Below the pieces are notes generated by a model, which saw only the letters and a program-made list of their open reading frames with translations, searched no databases and had not been told where the DNA came from. From Phoenix dactylifera (Eukaryota > Streptophyta > Magnoliopsida > Arecales > Arecaceae), in NCBI RefSeq assembly GCF_009389715.1, contig NC_052396.1:18186131-18250130 (forward strand): 64,000 bases of DNA. Reading direction: 5' to 3'. Each line of letters opens with the position of its first letter. Within the stretch, counting starts at the first letter, position 1. The position numbers and the translations under genes were made by a program. Positions 43,814-56,300 of this stretch are shown here, in pieces.

Positions 43814-46385
43814 TGTTGGGATTTGTATCCTAAATGTCAATCGTCAGCATATTGATGATTGAATTTTGTAAATGAATTAACAAATTAATAAAGTGTTATT
43901 TGGCATTATTCATCATTTCATCTTCAAATGAACTCTTATATGAGGAAGTCCTTAGGACTTATGTTATGATAAAAGAGGATTTATCTTTGAGTCCTTAAAC
44001 TTGTTTGCGACCAAATGATATGTTGTTACTAGGACGACAGCATTATCGAGATTAGGTCGTTGTGTGACATATACGTTGGTTGTCCTCTTAACCAAGGAGT
44101 GTGGAGACACTGGTATGCCACACAGATGAAGTGTAGGATTACATTTCACTGAACGTGACCAATTCCGGAATGCTCTACTGTCGAGAGATGTTCCGAGTGG
44201 ATATGGGTATAAGTTTGGCCCTCTGACCTGAGACCGTAACCTGTGACTAGCAAGCAACTCACAGTACTTTAGTACCGGACTACCTGAATTTCTAATTCAG
44301 TGACGGAAGGTCACTGGGTGCAGTCAAGTACTTGCGTAGTCAGTTGTGAGTCAAGATGGAATTGACCCCTCCTGAAAACAGGAGATAATGTCTTTTGATT
44401 AATTTAGCAAAACCTTGGCCAGGGTAATCCCAGTGAGGAGTCACGGGATATCTAAAGTTAATCACATAATGGATGTACTAATTATAGGGTTGACAGTGAG
44501 CTCTAAGTCATCCTGGCATTAGGAGTTAAAGGGATTGAGTTATACAGTAACCATAATTCAGGATTCCAGAATATTTGCTTCGCATATATTTGGCCTATCT
44601 GGACGTCGGGTACCATTGCTAGATGGTCACATCGATTAGTGTAGGAAATTGTTCCTATACTACCGGCTTAGGTTCGAACCTATGAGGTCACACGCATAGA
44701 AGATTCCTGATTGATCAAGAAAGCTGATGAATGATTAAAGAATTATTCAGGGATAATTTGGTCAATTTGATTGGCAAATTATCTTATAAAATAATTAAAG
44801 TAATTATTGAAGAATTAATTAGTAATTAAATTACTAATAAACTCAATTTGATTGAGTAATTGTGCTAAGGTTGAGCCAAATTGAATTGGATTCAAGTTTG
44901 GGCTCAATCAGGGTTTTGACCTGATTGGATTAGGTCAGAACCAAAAAAGACTTAAGCTGATCAAATTAATTTTAAATTAATTTGTTCTTAATTGGGGATT
45001 GACCTAATTGGATTAGGTCCAACACAAAGTAATTAATTCAATTTGATTGAGTTTGGATGAGCCAAAAATTGAATTGGATTCAATTTGAGCTCAATCAGGG
45101 TCTGACCTGATTAGATTGGGTTCAACCAAATTGCTTTGTTTTAATTCGGGTTTGACCAAATTTGATTAGGTGCAACCCAAGAGGATTAGGCTCAGATGAT
45201 GTGGCAATTAGTGGTGACATAGAATTGGATTTCATGAATTTTAAATAAACCAAAATTATTGCATGGCGCATGGACCCATTGCTTGACACATGGCGACATT
45301 GTTTGTTGTTTGAATTTGAATTCAAATATTAAGCAATATATTAAATGATTTCATACATCAAATAACTTCCCTAGCTGGCGTGTGAACCTCTGAATCATTT
45401 AAATTCGAATTTCAAATGAAATATATGCGACAAGAGGTAGAAAAATTCTGCTGCATGGATTTCAAATTCCTCCCCTCTTGCACATGTGTTTAAAATTTGA
45501 ATTTAAATCAGATTTGGTTGAGATCTGATTTGGGTTGTTCCTATTCCTTTGCATGCGCCAACTAAAGGAGGTTTTCTGAAAATAAATTTCGAATTTTGAA
45601 TGAAAATTCGGAGGCCATTAAAAGGGGTCAAACATGGGCACCGAAAATAACATCCATTGCAGCCTTCTTTCTCACCCGCCTCCTCCTCCTCTTCTTCTTC
45701 ATTTTAGATAGGGTTTTCAGGGTGAATATCTAGAAGATTCAAGATCAAATCTGAGTCCTCTACTTCCCTTACAAACCTCATCTCTATCTGCTTCAAGACG
45801 ATTGATCAAGAGTTGATTGAATCCCGACGGGCAGATTTCAGCTTTCAAGTGTTCTGCAGCTGCTAGCACTGTTGCGGAAGAAGATCCTTCAGGACTTCGC
45901 GTGTACTTCTCGTAGAGGCCATTCGTGTACGTGGCTGCGAAGTCAAGAATCAGATTCACAACTTTCATCCATCATAAAAGGTATTAATCTAGCATTAATC
46001 ATTTATTATGGTGTCAAGGTCTAGGTCCGATTTTCCGAGGTTTTACCCTCTTTTGGGGCTCCTCACGGAGATATCTCCAGAATCCATTCGATGGATATTC
46101 GGAGATTAATTGGAATAGAGTTCTTAAGTTTCAGATCTGATAGTTAATCATGCATAAAAGTTTTGGCATAATTGTTTAAACGATTCCGGCATAATCCTAT
46201 GTGTTCTTAATGTGCTGATTTCTAGATTTGATCTTGTAAGCATGCATGAATTAAATTGTTTGATTCATTTTTTCGCTGTATTTTTGAAGCTTTAAAAGAA
46301 CTACGTGTGGCTTGATTCCCCTGTGAAGGGGTACGTAGGCAACCCGATCAGGTTCAGCCATGGTTTTCAAAAAAAAAAAAATCAG
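43814..46385. mobile_element. LTR-like insertion of 2.57 kb flanked by CATGC
   Basis: It begins TGTTGGGATTTGTATCC, a typical LTR start, and is flanked by CATGC at 43809-43813 and 46386-46390. The right end is a 12-base A run then tcag, not the CA end expected of an LTR. The interior is AT-rich with repeated gacctgattggattaggtc-like pieces and encodes nothing recognisable. It may be a solo LTR with a damaged end, or the LTR and leader part of a retrotransposed transcript. Confidence 0.55.
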
Positions 46386-46496
46386 CATGCTAAACACCGA
46401 AGAACCTAGGAATAACTTTCACATGCATCATACAAACCACAAAGAAATCAACTTTGACGTGTAGCAATAGAGAACAAATTATATATCCATCATATA

Positions 46497-49031
46497 TGTA
46501 AAGACCTAGGCCCGGTCCACTTGACCGGCCCAAGCTCGGCCCAAAAGGGGCTGGTCTTCCTCCTCTCCCTCCGGCGGTTTTGGCCAGAAAGAGGAGTCCC
46601 AAGACCGTGGGAACCCTAGAGCTCCTCTATAAAAGAGAGCTTCCACCACCGTCGAGTGCTACCGCTCCTCTGTCCTCCTCTTTTCTCTCATCGAGTCCAC
46701 ACTTTTCCGTTCTTGTGCCTGCTGGAGATCGAGGGCGGAGACGCCACCGAAGCTGAGGTAAAGTTCCGATCTTTCTCCTATTAACTTCTTCTTCTTCCTA
46801 TGGTCCAAAAGCACCGTCACCGGCCAAAAAATCGATCGGAAAGTCCCCTGCTCATGTCCCATGTTTTCATTGTCTTTCTCTCTTTCCGACCATCATCGTC
46901 GCCGGCATTTGTCACCAAAGGCCTCAGCCCCTTCCTTGCATCGGCCCCGAGCCAGAGCCAGACCCCCAGCCGAGAATGACCGAGCTAATAAACCCTTTTG
47001 GGGTTGAATTTGATCGGCTGTCGTTGCTGGTTATTTTCCACCACCCGTCACCCCCTCCGGCTGCCACCTAACCAGACCATGACCACGACCATGGTATGCT
47101 GTACCGGTCGGTACCGGGCGTATTGTACCCGTACTAATGGATACCGGTATCGGTACGCCAATGTCGGTACGCCTGGCATACCGTACCGTACCAACACTCG
47201 GTACACCTATACTAGTGCAGCACCGGTATGGGGTTCGGTACCGGTACGGCGAACCTTGACCACGACAGCCACCGGTCCACCCTCTATCTTCCCCCATTTA
47301 CCAAGAAAGAAGAACAAAAAAGAAGAAAATAAGAAGAGGAGAGAGAAAGAACCCATCCCTCTCTTTCTCTCTTATTTTTTTCTCTCCTTTCTCTCTCATC
47401 TCCATATTTCTGTCTCTAACCAAACCTATGAATCTCAATGTGGGGCTTATCCTCCTATTCTACGAATTTGAGTTGACCCCCGCAAAGAGGTCCTAAATTG
47501 CTTGAATGCTCGGGCAGTCTATCGGACCGATCACCCCGACTCTATAGAGTGTTTCTAAAACCCACTGATGATGAACCTTGTTGAAGGACCTCAACCCTAA
47601 TTGAGTATGTGCCCCATGATTCGTTGTTCGGGTCACGCAAGCCTGGCCCACTCAAAACCATCGAGTACCATCATCCGGCTAATCGTCCATGTTTCTTATT
47701 ATTTTAATTCCATTCAAGTCACTGAATAGAAATTAATTATATTTTTAATATTTTTAAATAAGTTTAGCAACTTCGCTTAGCGAAATTTGATGGTCTAGGA
47801 TGGAAGAGGTAAATAGATCTTACACTCTTTATTATTTTAAATTATCATACTTTCTATGCATAAGGTTTGTCTGTAATGATATCATATTTTCTTAAAATTA
47901 AGGATCAAACATACGATATTATGAAACTCATAGTTTACTGCAAAATAATGGTTCCATAAATATTTTAATATTAATGACTTGTGTATAAACTATGAACTTC
48001 TTATTTATAAAATTTGTAATTTTATTATGAAGAGAATAATTTCATGATTATTTTACTATTAAGTACTTATTTATAGACTATAAACTCTATTAAGTCATTT
48101 AGTGTTTTATTCATGTATGATTCAAAAAAATATAATTTAAAAAAAATGACTTAAGAAAAATTATTTTAAGAACTATAGCAAAATGCTCTCAGATAGCTAT
48201 GTATGACTCCTGAAAGTGGGATAGATCGACATTCGGAACTAGTTCCATACGACCTTGTCAGCGGGTGATAATAGTTAGCATACGACTCTGCCAGCAGATA
48301 ACAATAATTGGCATACGACCCTACCAGCAGGTAATAGTAGTTGGTATTTTGTCGATTACGGTCCTGTCATGAGAATAATAATGACCTTAGCATTTAGTCT
48401 GAAAGAAATAATTTGATCAATGAGATGATTAAATGGTAAATGATTTATGATGTTTATTTATGCTATACACCTGGAACTATGTCTGACATATTGATGATTT
48501 ATTCATGCACGATTGACTTGATGACTTACTTTATCATATGATACTATGAAATCTTCTATCTTACAATAATTATTATTTTTCCTATATGATGCATCGATTC
48601 ATACAAAAACTTATGCTTGATTTGGTAAGATAGTAAAAGATATAGTCACTGAGTAATGCCACTTACATATCTTTATTTTTTTATTTTTTTTCAAACGAAT
48701 AGGATCGGTAGGAATAAAGAATGGTCCAAGCTTGGAGTTCACACTACAAACTTAGCGATTTTATAAAAGAATTTTAATATTTTAATTGACTATGAATTTG
48801 CGGTTAATGATTTTCTGAATGTTAAGGATTACAGCTTTGGTACTTATGTTTAGATCTAAACGCTCTAAACCAGTATTGGTTTTATTTAATAGATGATTAA
48901 ATTGGACTTTAATTTATTATATTTTGTTTAAGATGGATTTGGAAGATAAATATAATGGTTGGCTTCGTGTTATCGTGGGTTGTACCTCTTGGTAGCACGG
49001 CCGTGTTATATCCTGGATTTGGGGTGTGACA
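46497..49031. mobile_element. Solo LTR, 2.54 kb, with perfect ATATA target duplication
   Basis: It starts TGTAAAGACCTAGG and ends GGTGTGACA. Flanks are ATATA at 46492-46496 and 49032-49036. No second copy or internal retrotransposon coding region is present, so it is a solo LTR left by recombination. It has a TATA box (ctataaaag) near 46627. Length and ends fit large-LTR Ty3/gypsy elements. A palindromic GTACCGG repeat is nested within it at 47090-47265. Confidence 0.88.
47090..47265. repeat. GTACCGGTAC-rich palindromic repeat nested in the solo LTR
   Basis: Dense overlapping copies of ggtaccgg, ccgtaccgtacc and ggtatcggtac in both orientations, ending with cggcgaaccttg. Related stretches occur at 59440-59560, 59690-59855 and 62458-62545. 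Confidence 0.7.
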
Positions 49032-49057
49032 ATATAAGCCATAGGCATTTTTGGATG

Positions 49058-49925
49058 GATTCTAGAGCTAGAAGAGATCGATCGTATGACCACAAAAACA
49101 TTTAATTTTGATGCATTATTTCCACTGATTCATGGATTTAATCTGGCAGGTCACCATGAACATTAAAATAGCGCAAAGATTTTACTCCCATCATAATGTA
49201 TAGATTCTACAGCCATGAGAAGAGATTCATCATATAAAAGACATCAAGATTCAATTTTGACTCTTTTATGGATTCCATCTAATAGGAAATTATTAACATT
49301 ATTTTTTGAACGAGAACTATATTCCCATAAGGGCGAATTTAAAGCTAGGGCATGGCTTCTAAAATCAGAACAGAATATTACATAAAACACATCAAGATTC
49401 CATTTTGATATGCTATCTTTGCTGAACTGTGGATTCATCTTGTGCATCACCATGAAGCATAGATTTCCCCATCATACAAACAAACAGGTTATTTCGCATG
49501 AAAAAAATCCATTTCGACTTTGATGTGTGCTATTTCAGCTTACTCATGGATTTATCGGGTGGGTGACCACGACTTTAAAATTGGAACAAAGATTATACTC
49601 CAATAATACAAACCACAGGTATTTGACGCATATATTCTGCAGCAACAAGAAGAGTTGACTAGCTTTTTCCACTGAATCATGGAACGGTAATGGGCTATCA
49701 TAATTCATAAACACTAATCTTTGAACGAGGATCATATTCCCATACAGGTGAACTCCCAGCTAGGGCATGGATTCTGAAGTTTGAAGAGATACATTATGCA
49801 AAATGCATCAAGATTCGATTTTGATGTGCTATTTTCAGTGAATCATGGATCTAATCTAATGCGTAATCATCAAGTTTAGTTCTTGAACGAGGGTTAAATC
49901 CTCAGGGAGACGAACTCAGAGCTAG
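49058..49925. repeat. Diverged repeat units in the zinc-finger gene intron
   Basis: Two motifs recur: one like catcaagattcnattttga (about 49243, 49388, 49807), and one like tttgaacgag followed by attcccatanrgg (49302, 49719, partly 49881) and gctagggcatgg (49347, 49758). Copies are strongly diverged and end at the first exon of the gene. Confidence 0.5.
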
Positions 49926-50112
49926 GTTTTGGAGGGATGGGGATGGGGATGGGGACGATATATAGATAGATGGATAGATACCTTGCAGATGGGACAGCTA
50001 ACTTTGAGGCCGACGGCCCTGGCCTCGCGCTGGGATCCCTTCGCAGTCGATCCTTTGCTTCCCTCTCGTCATCTTTGCCTTCGGATCCCTCCCTTCCTAC
50101 CTCCTCTCTCCA

Positions 50113-50118
50113 TTTATA
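50113..50118 (-). promoter_or_regulatory. TATA box of the small zinc-finger gene
   Basis: On the minus strand, actataaatgg lies about 40 bp upstream of the ATG at 50072. A short upstream ATG overlaps its end and opens a 14-codon frame that ends at the main start. Confidence 0.5.
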
Positions 50119-50296
50119 GTTCTCTCCTTGGACGTCACACCTAAACCCGCGATCTACCATGGGCCCGGCTGACCCCGTCAGTCTTCCGCTCGTGGGTCCG
50201 CGCAGTTCGTTCATCCGGAGAGACATTTGTTGTCGGGCTCCGACGGTGACCCGGAGAGAATTGGGATGGACGAGCTATTGATGCCTTAGGGGACAG

Positions 50297-51575
50297 ATGT
50301 TGGCCGACTTGCTGCTGTGTGGATGGCCCACTTTGTTCGGACCCAGCTGGCTGGAGGGGCGCATGGTCTGCAACTTATTTCCACCAGAGGAGAGGAGATG
50401 GAATGAGGACATTGTTTGGCGGGCTTTTGGTGAGCAGCTAGCCGAGCAGGTTTTGGCATTGTCGATTCCTGTAAGGAAGGCCGAGGATAGGCGGGTTTGG
50501 AGTGGTACGAGCAGACCAGGAGGTGAAAGGCAAGGATTTACTCTGGCTGGTTAGGAGGTCGTCGGCACGGCAGATTGGAGGGGTTGGATGTGGAGGCTGC
50601 GTATACACCTCCGAATGGCCTTGTTCGTTTGGAAGGTGGCTTGGAACTGCCTACCCATCAGAAAAGTGCTAGCTCGGCGAGTGGTATGCATTCCTCCAAG
50701 TTGTTGAGCTTGCTAGGAGGTGAAGGAGTATATCTTCCATGTCCTCTTTGGCTGCCAGCAGGCTGCTCGGATTTGGGAGTGCGCCTCGGCTTCCTCTAGC
50801 ATGCAGTATGGGTGGTTGTCGACCAAGGATTTTTTGACTTTTCTGAAGAATTCTTCATGGAGGCCCGGTCTTGTGAAATGGGGAATTAGGGCGGCTTATT
50901 TGGCCTACCACTGCTGGTTAGATAGGAATGCCCATGTTTTTGGGAACCAAGGAGCACATCCGAAGATGGTGGTGAACAGAGCCCTTCTTAATGCGACAGA
51001 GGTTATTGGTATTACTGCGTTGACGTCTCTTAGGTTGGCTAGAAAAATCTGGAATTCCCACTTTGCTCTTGTAGGCTGTAGCGTCCAGGATTATGCTCGT
51101 CTCCTAAGAGCCCCTACTCCTAGCTTTCTCAAGATGAACTTCGACGGCAGCGTCGACGGGTTAGGGAGCAGCGAAGGTGCCAGATTTGTTATTAGAGACT
51201 AGGATGCCAAATTAGTAGCGGCCGGGTTTCGACGGATCTTTGATCAGACCGTCACCATTGCCGAGCTTAGAGCAAAATAGGAGGGCGTTACTCATGCGAG
51301 GCAGGTGTTGGGTGTAGATTGTATCCTCTTTGAAGGGGACTCAGCCACATTGACCAAGCGGATTCAGAGTCGGGGGCCTGCTGCCGGTGGAATGTGCATG
51401 CTCCACGATATCTGTAGCCTTCTGGGTGGCAGCCTATGCGACTTAGCACTTCGGAGAGTTTATTTGAGAAAACCACATATTTATCCCATCTTTCTTGCAT
51501 TATTTTCTTTTTTTTTGATTTTATGAACTGTACTCACACACCGTGTGAGCTGCCGATGTATTGTAAAAAAAAAAA
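50297..51575 (+). mobile_element. LINE (L1-type) 3' fragment with zf-RVT and RNase H remnants
   Basis: The 5' end is missing. Broken frames encode PPEERRWNEDIVWRAFGEQLA, then a Cys/Trp-rich zinc-binding RVT region (YIFHVLFGCQQAARIWE, 50720 on). An RNase H follows with MNFDGSVDG, an AELRA motif after a stop at 51200-51202, and a FEGDSA motif after another stop near 51278. The element ends with gtgagctgccgatgta and an 11-base A run at 51565-51575. The stops and frame changes mean no active product. It is oriented opposite to the small zinc-finger gene, whose promoter lies just left of it. Confidence 0.85.
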
Positions 51576-53328
51576 CCTCACGATCCAAAAATGATGTTTT
51601 CTCGGAGTTTCCATATTTCACAAACTCTCTTTTTTTAGAAAATAGCTCTTTTTTTAAAAAATAATCTTGTCGAATATAAATATCTCCCTACGGTTATAAT
51701 GCCTGTTATAGTATAAGTGATGGCTAATATTTTAATTTTGTATTCTTTGCTCAATAAAACAATATTTTTTGAAAAATCAAATCTTTTCAAAAAAAGATTA
51801 TCTCCAACAAAAGAAAATATTTGGACAATATGTTGTTATTTTAGTTTCTTTCCATTCTAACACTATTATAATAGATTCATGGTGGTTATAACATTTGTTA
51901 TTTTTATGCGAACATAGTTTCAAATTATACATAGGATAAATAATAGTTGTTAGAACTATCATTAGCATCAGCTATAACAAAATAGCAAGTCTATTGAAAC
52001 AACGACAACTGTCATCTTTTTTTTTATATTTAATTTGAAGGTCTTCCAATAAAAAGAAAAGAAGAAAAAAAAAAGACGGGACGAATCTTTACGATCAGCC
52101 TCACCGATTGATCAAAAATATAAAAAAAGATGCACTTGCTTAAGGTATAGAAGTTTGTTTTTGCGTATTTCGAATGGATATTATGTATCATAGGGTCATG
52201 CATTGAGGCAATCATTAAAAACATTTTTGTGTGTCAAAAAAATATTTTTCTCTACTAAAATAAATCGCAACCATTCAAGTTTATAGCAATCGACAAGAAA
52301 GTTACTAGCGAAAAGCCTATTGTTGACTTGAAATTTAGCTCATTGTTGGCTTGCTTGATCAGCAAACAGCTCTTGTTCATAAATACAGCTCACATATTTA
52401 GAGTTTTCATGCAACTTGAAATGCAAATATATAGTTAAATAATATATAATCTTGTATTATCTACAAATTATGGATAGGTAGCATTTAATTTTATGTTATT
52501 ATTAAATACACATAATTTTTATTTTAAGTAGAGCAGCCATCAGATCTAAATCAACGGCTATACATTGGAACCATTAGATTCACAAATCTAATGGGTCCCT
52601 ATATTCACAAGTATAAATCTGTAACCAGTGAGGAAATCGATTAGCTTAGATAGATATAACTAGTCCACTTAACAAACAAAAGGATAAAACAAAAGCATAA
52701 TCCTGACATAATACCAAAATCTTGTTGATGATATGATTTTTTTTCAAACAATGTTTCTTTGAATAAAACTCTTTCTGAATAAACTGTTAGACAAGAATCA
52801 TTCAATATATTCCTCTTTCTGTTATGATGTAAAATAAACCAGTATTGAGACAGTCAAATGGGAGAAAAATAAAAGTTCTCTTGTCCCCCTTCCATCCTCT
52901 CCTCTCCCTCTCTCAAATGTTTCACAGCAGTGGGTGCCCAGCCGGCTCTGTCCTCCCCTGGTTCCTGTCTTCACCTTATTCTCCAAATACACCTTGTTAA
53001 CATCTCCCTCTGTTTGAGAGAGAGAGAGAGAGAGCACCAGGTTAAGACTTAATGGTGGCAAATGCCATGGATATTTTTCAACTGGTAACAACCAACAGAC
53101 CTAAATGATTTCCCAAGTATCGAATCATAGATATAATGAGATGTAAAGATAAAGCTTCTACGATTCAAAAGAAGGGATGAGGAACCAGAGTTCAAAGACA
53201 GGAATACATTTACATAATGTGCAAAAAAGAATAAATGAATGAAAATAAATGTATTCAGAACACTTCTGTATTCCTTAGGAGGTGTCTTTATCATATGAAC
53301 CAGCAGTTGGCAACTAAATAAAATGTAA
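51576..53328. other. AT-rich intergenic DNA downstream of the receptor kinase gene
   Basis: No gene was recognised. It contains a (GA)n run at 53016-53034 and a pyrimidine-rich patch around 52880-52920. The last few hundred bases before 53329 are probably the 3' UTR of the minus-strand kinase gene. Confidence 0.6.
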
Positions 53329-56300
53329 TCAGTCCGAGTTGGAGTCATAGAAGTCACTCAGACATGGCGTCATAACCTCTGACTCCAATATTTGCACCAC
53401 CCGGTGCATCGTGGGCCGTTCCTCTGGGGCTGAAGAAACACACTGAATGGCAACAGATAGCAAAGCATCCAGGCTTTCAAGCTGCACTCCCTCACAGTGA
53501 GGATCAATTATCTCTCTTTGACGGTTCTCGAGGACCAAGAAATTCAACTGCAGCAGAAACAGAAACATATTAAATGACACTTCGGTCAAAAAGAAAAAAA
53601 TAAAGAAGAGGATGATGATGATGATGATGATATGAGTGTCAAATCAGATATTCCAGAAGCCATCTTCTCTTTAAACCCCTAGCAGCATGATATTTATGTT
53701 ACGCTACAAAAGATGAACCCGAGACGATTAAATGAATCAAACCTACATAAGATGATTATGCTCACTACAGCATTACCCATATATTTATGAGAAAACGCTT
53801 CTCAAGTAGTTCTTTACAAAATGCAGGTCTTAATCAAATTGATCACAATATAAATTCTTTGTTTTGAGATTCCTGCTTTTGAAAGGCCCGAAGGTTGGCT
53901 CTTAACGGCATCAATTAATCAACAAATGAAATGCCAAGAATAACCATCAAGGCTTTGTTCTGCCTATTCACTGTAGGCTTTACGTGAATCCACTTTCCCT
54001 AAGCATACTACTTAATGCTGTCTCTAATGTTATTTTAAGCTTCTCCATAATCCTTTGTCACAACTTCCAATCATGCCATGCTACATTAAGACTTTCCCTC
54101 TTCTTACATCCTCCAAAAAAGATTAACCACCCCTCTCTACTGAAATCCCTCCAGATCTTTGTTGTACATGCCCATACAATCTCAATTATTTTTTCATAAA
54201 TCTACCTCGTGCTGACTCCTGCAGCTCCTCTATTATACTTATTCCACACCCTATCCCTCTTAGTTTGCTTTGCCCAAAATCCATCCCCGCTTTCTCAGTT
54301 TTTTCTGTTATCTTCAGTTTGTTTTTCCAGGCACTCTTTAATGCTCGACATTCCTAATCCTACAACATTGCAGGATCCTTTAGCTATCATATCTTTTGAA
54401 CTAAATTGCATAATAAAAGACAGATGTGTCTCAACACTGAGAGAATAGTAAAAGGGCCAGTCTGGACTGCTCCAAAGACACAAAAATATCACACTTCAGC
54501 AGAGTAGGTTTAAACTGCACATGTTAGCTATATAACTTTCTATTTGAGAACTAGGTCAAATCTTAAGATTACCTTGAGTAGAGGATTCCCTAGCACCAAA
54601 AGAGTCATACAGAAATACTATGATCAAACATGCTAGTACTTCATGTGAAAGGAAAAAAAGCTATTTTAGAAAAAAGAAAAGCAACAATTCAGATCTATAA
54701 TAGATGTCTAAGTTGTTTCCCTCCAATAACCCAAATGGTCTAAGAGTCGCCTTCAAGATCCTTTTGGAGATCACATATTGAGAAACATAGGCTGGTGGAA
54801 GATATTGCAAGTGCCCAAGTGGTTATGACTATTGGAGGAGGTTAATCAGTTGCTAGAGAAGCGAAGCACCGGGTCGGGTCGGGTCGGGTCGGGTCGGATT
54901 TGAATTCAGCCAAAATTCTATATGATAGCCCTAGGCATGACCCAAGCCCATCTAAACCCACGAGGGGTCAATTCTGCTGAACCTTTGCCCAGCAGGGTAG
55001 ACTCCTTTGACCTCACTTAACCCTACTAACCCAAATACAGCTGGTTCACATCCACCCTATCAGCTGTCTCAGGTTTTAGAAACCTAGGATAGGAAACTAT
55101 ATTAAAAAGATTAACTTAGAAAAGGTAAATCATCTTTAGACACCAATCATTTCAACACAAACAAAGGAAGAAGAAAAAATCCTGGCATCTCATGACTAAA
55201 ACAGCATAAATAAAAATCAAGATGGATGAATTTTAAGTCATATCAGCACAATCATGTAATTACTGAAGATAAGATAGAAAATAGCACTTCCTCAATCTTC
55301 TCTCTCCCAAACTCTTGGAATTTTCAAATCCAAGCAAATAAGCATTTGTAAGAGATTATAGCTGCACGAGTACATTATCAAGAGAAATCATGCATATGTT
55401 CAAGCAAAAGAATCCAATAAATGCAAACACCAGCAAACATAAAATACTTTCACTCTCCTCAAATATCTTGTCAGTGAAGATCAAGAAAATGCAGTGCAAA
55501 AGATAGAAAAGAGATCGGTTAACTCATGAAGGTGAAAACATGAATTGGTACCAGAATCATATATCTTTTGACAGAAAGAAAATGATTATCAGAGAATTAC
55601 CCATCCTACTATATTCAAGCCTTTCTCGATGAATGATGAATCAGTGGGTCGTTTTCCACTCAATACTTCCAGCACCAGGACTCCAAAGCTGTACACATCT
55701 GTTTTTTCTGTTGCCCTACCACTTTGCATGTACTCTGTAGATTCAACCACAAGTAAACAATGTATAGGACAAAAGACACTGCATTTTTCATATAGTCAAA
55801 CCACTTTGAGAAAAGATGAGAACTGGAAACACAATTTTCCATGTTTATAAACAAATATAACTATGCCTAAAAATCATGGTACATACATATTGGATCTACT
55901 AACTGCGTCCAAAATCTGTTCCACTGATATCTTATAGAAAGCCAGAAGTCCATAATAGCTTGTGATTTCAAAGAGTTCATCAATTTCTAAATAAGTTTTT
56001 AGGGTTACTCTACTGCATAAGGATACGATAAATCATATAGTGGTCTAAGAAAGAATTTTACTGAAGAGTGATGAGACCTCTAGGGAAGAACAAGATTTTA
56101 AAATCCACATCTTGAATTATGAAAACCATTATAAACAAAAGAAAGTAGCATCTTAAAACAACCACTATTCACAAACTAAAGTCATTAAGCTATTTACCAG
56201 GAGATGTGGACACTGAGAATCAATGGTGCAAGAAATAGAGGAAAGCATACAAAGTTGATGTCTGTACATGAAACTAATGAAATTCAAGAGATGAAGCACC

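Larger units (their letters stand above)
41905..50072 (-). pseudogene. Small SERF/4F5-type zinc-finger protein gene with about 8 kb intron, apparently frameshifted
   Basis: Exon 1 (50072-49982) starts ATG ACG AGA GGG (MTRGKQRI) and ends in SCPICK before a GT donor. Exon 2 (41991-41905) begins VQLANQNQLVDHCGSKHPK and ends at a TAG. Joined, the finger is C-x2-C-x11-H-x4-H, like the small plant SERF-like zinc-finger proteins of about 70 residues. However, the ATG frame and the AKGSQREARAVGLK-SCPICK frame of exon 1 differ by one base, and the Arg/Asn-rich part expected between them is missing. This suggests a frame-breaking deletion, or a sequencing error. The intron (41992-49981) has been filled with a MITE, a 2.57 kb LTR-like element and a 2.54 kb solo LTR. 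A TATA box lies about 40 bp before the ATG. The family call is good; functional status is uncertain. Confidence 0.6.

Noticed and set aside
49894..50226. 110-codon minus-strand frame over the zinc-finger first exon
   Set aside because: It is the third frame of that exon; the frame holding the SCPICK zinc-finger half and the ATG-led MTRGKQ frame both fit the family better.
53984..54492. Open frames of 65-79 codons in a kinase gene intron
   Set aside because: Hydrophobic low-information peptides inside an intron; no homology recognised.
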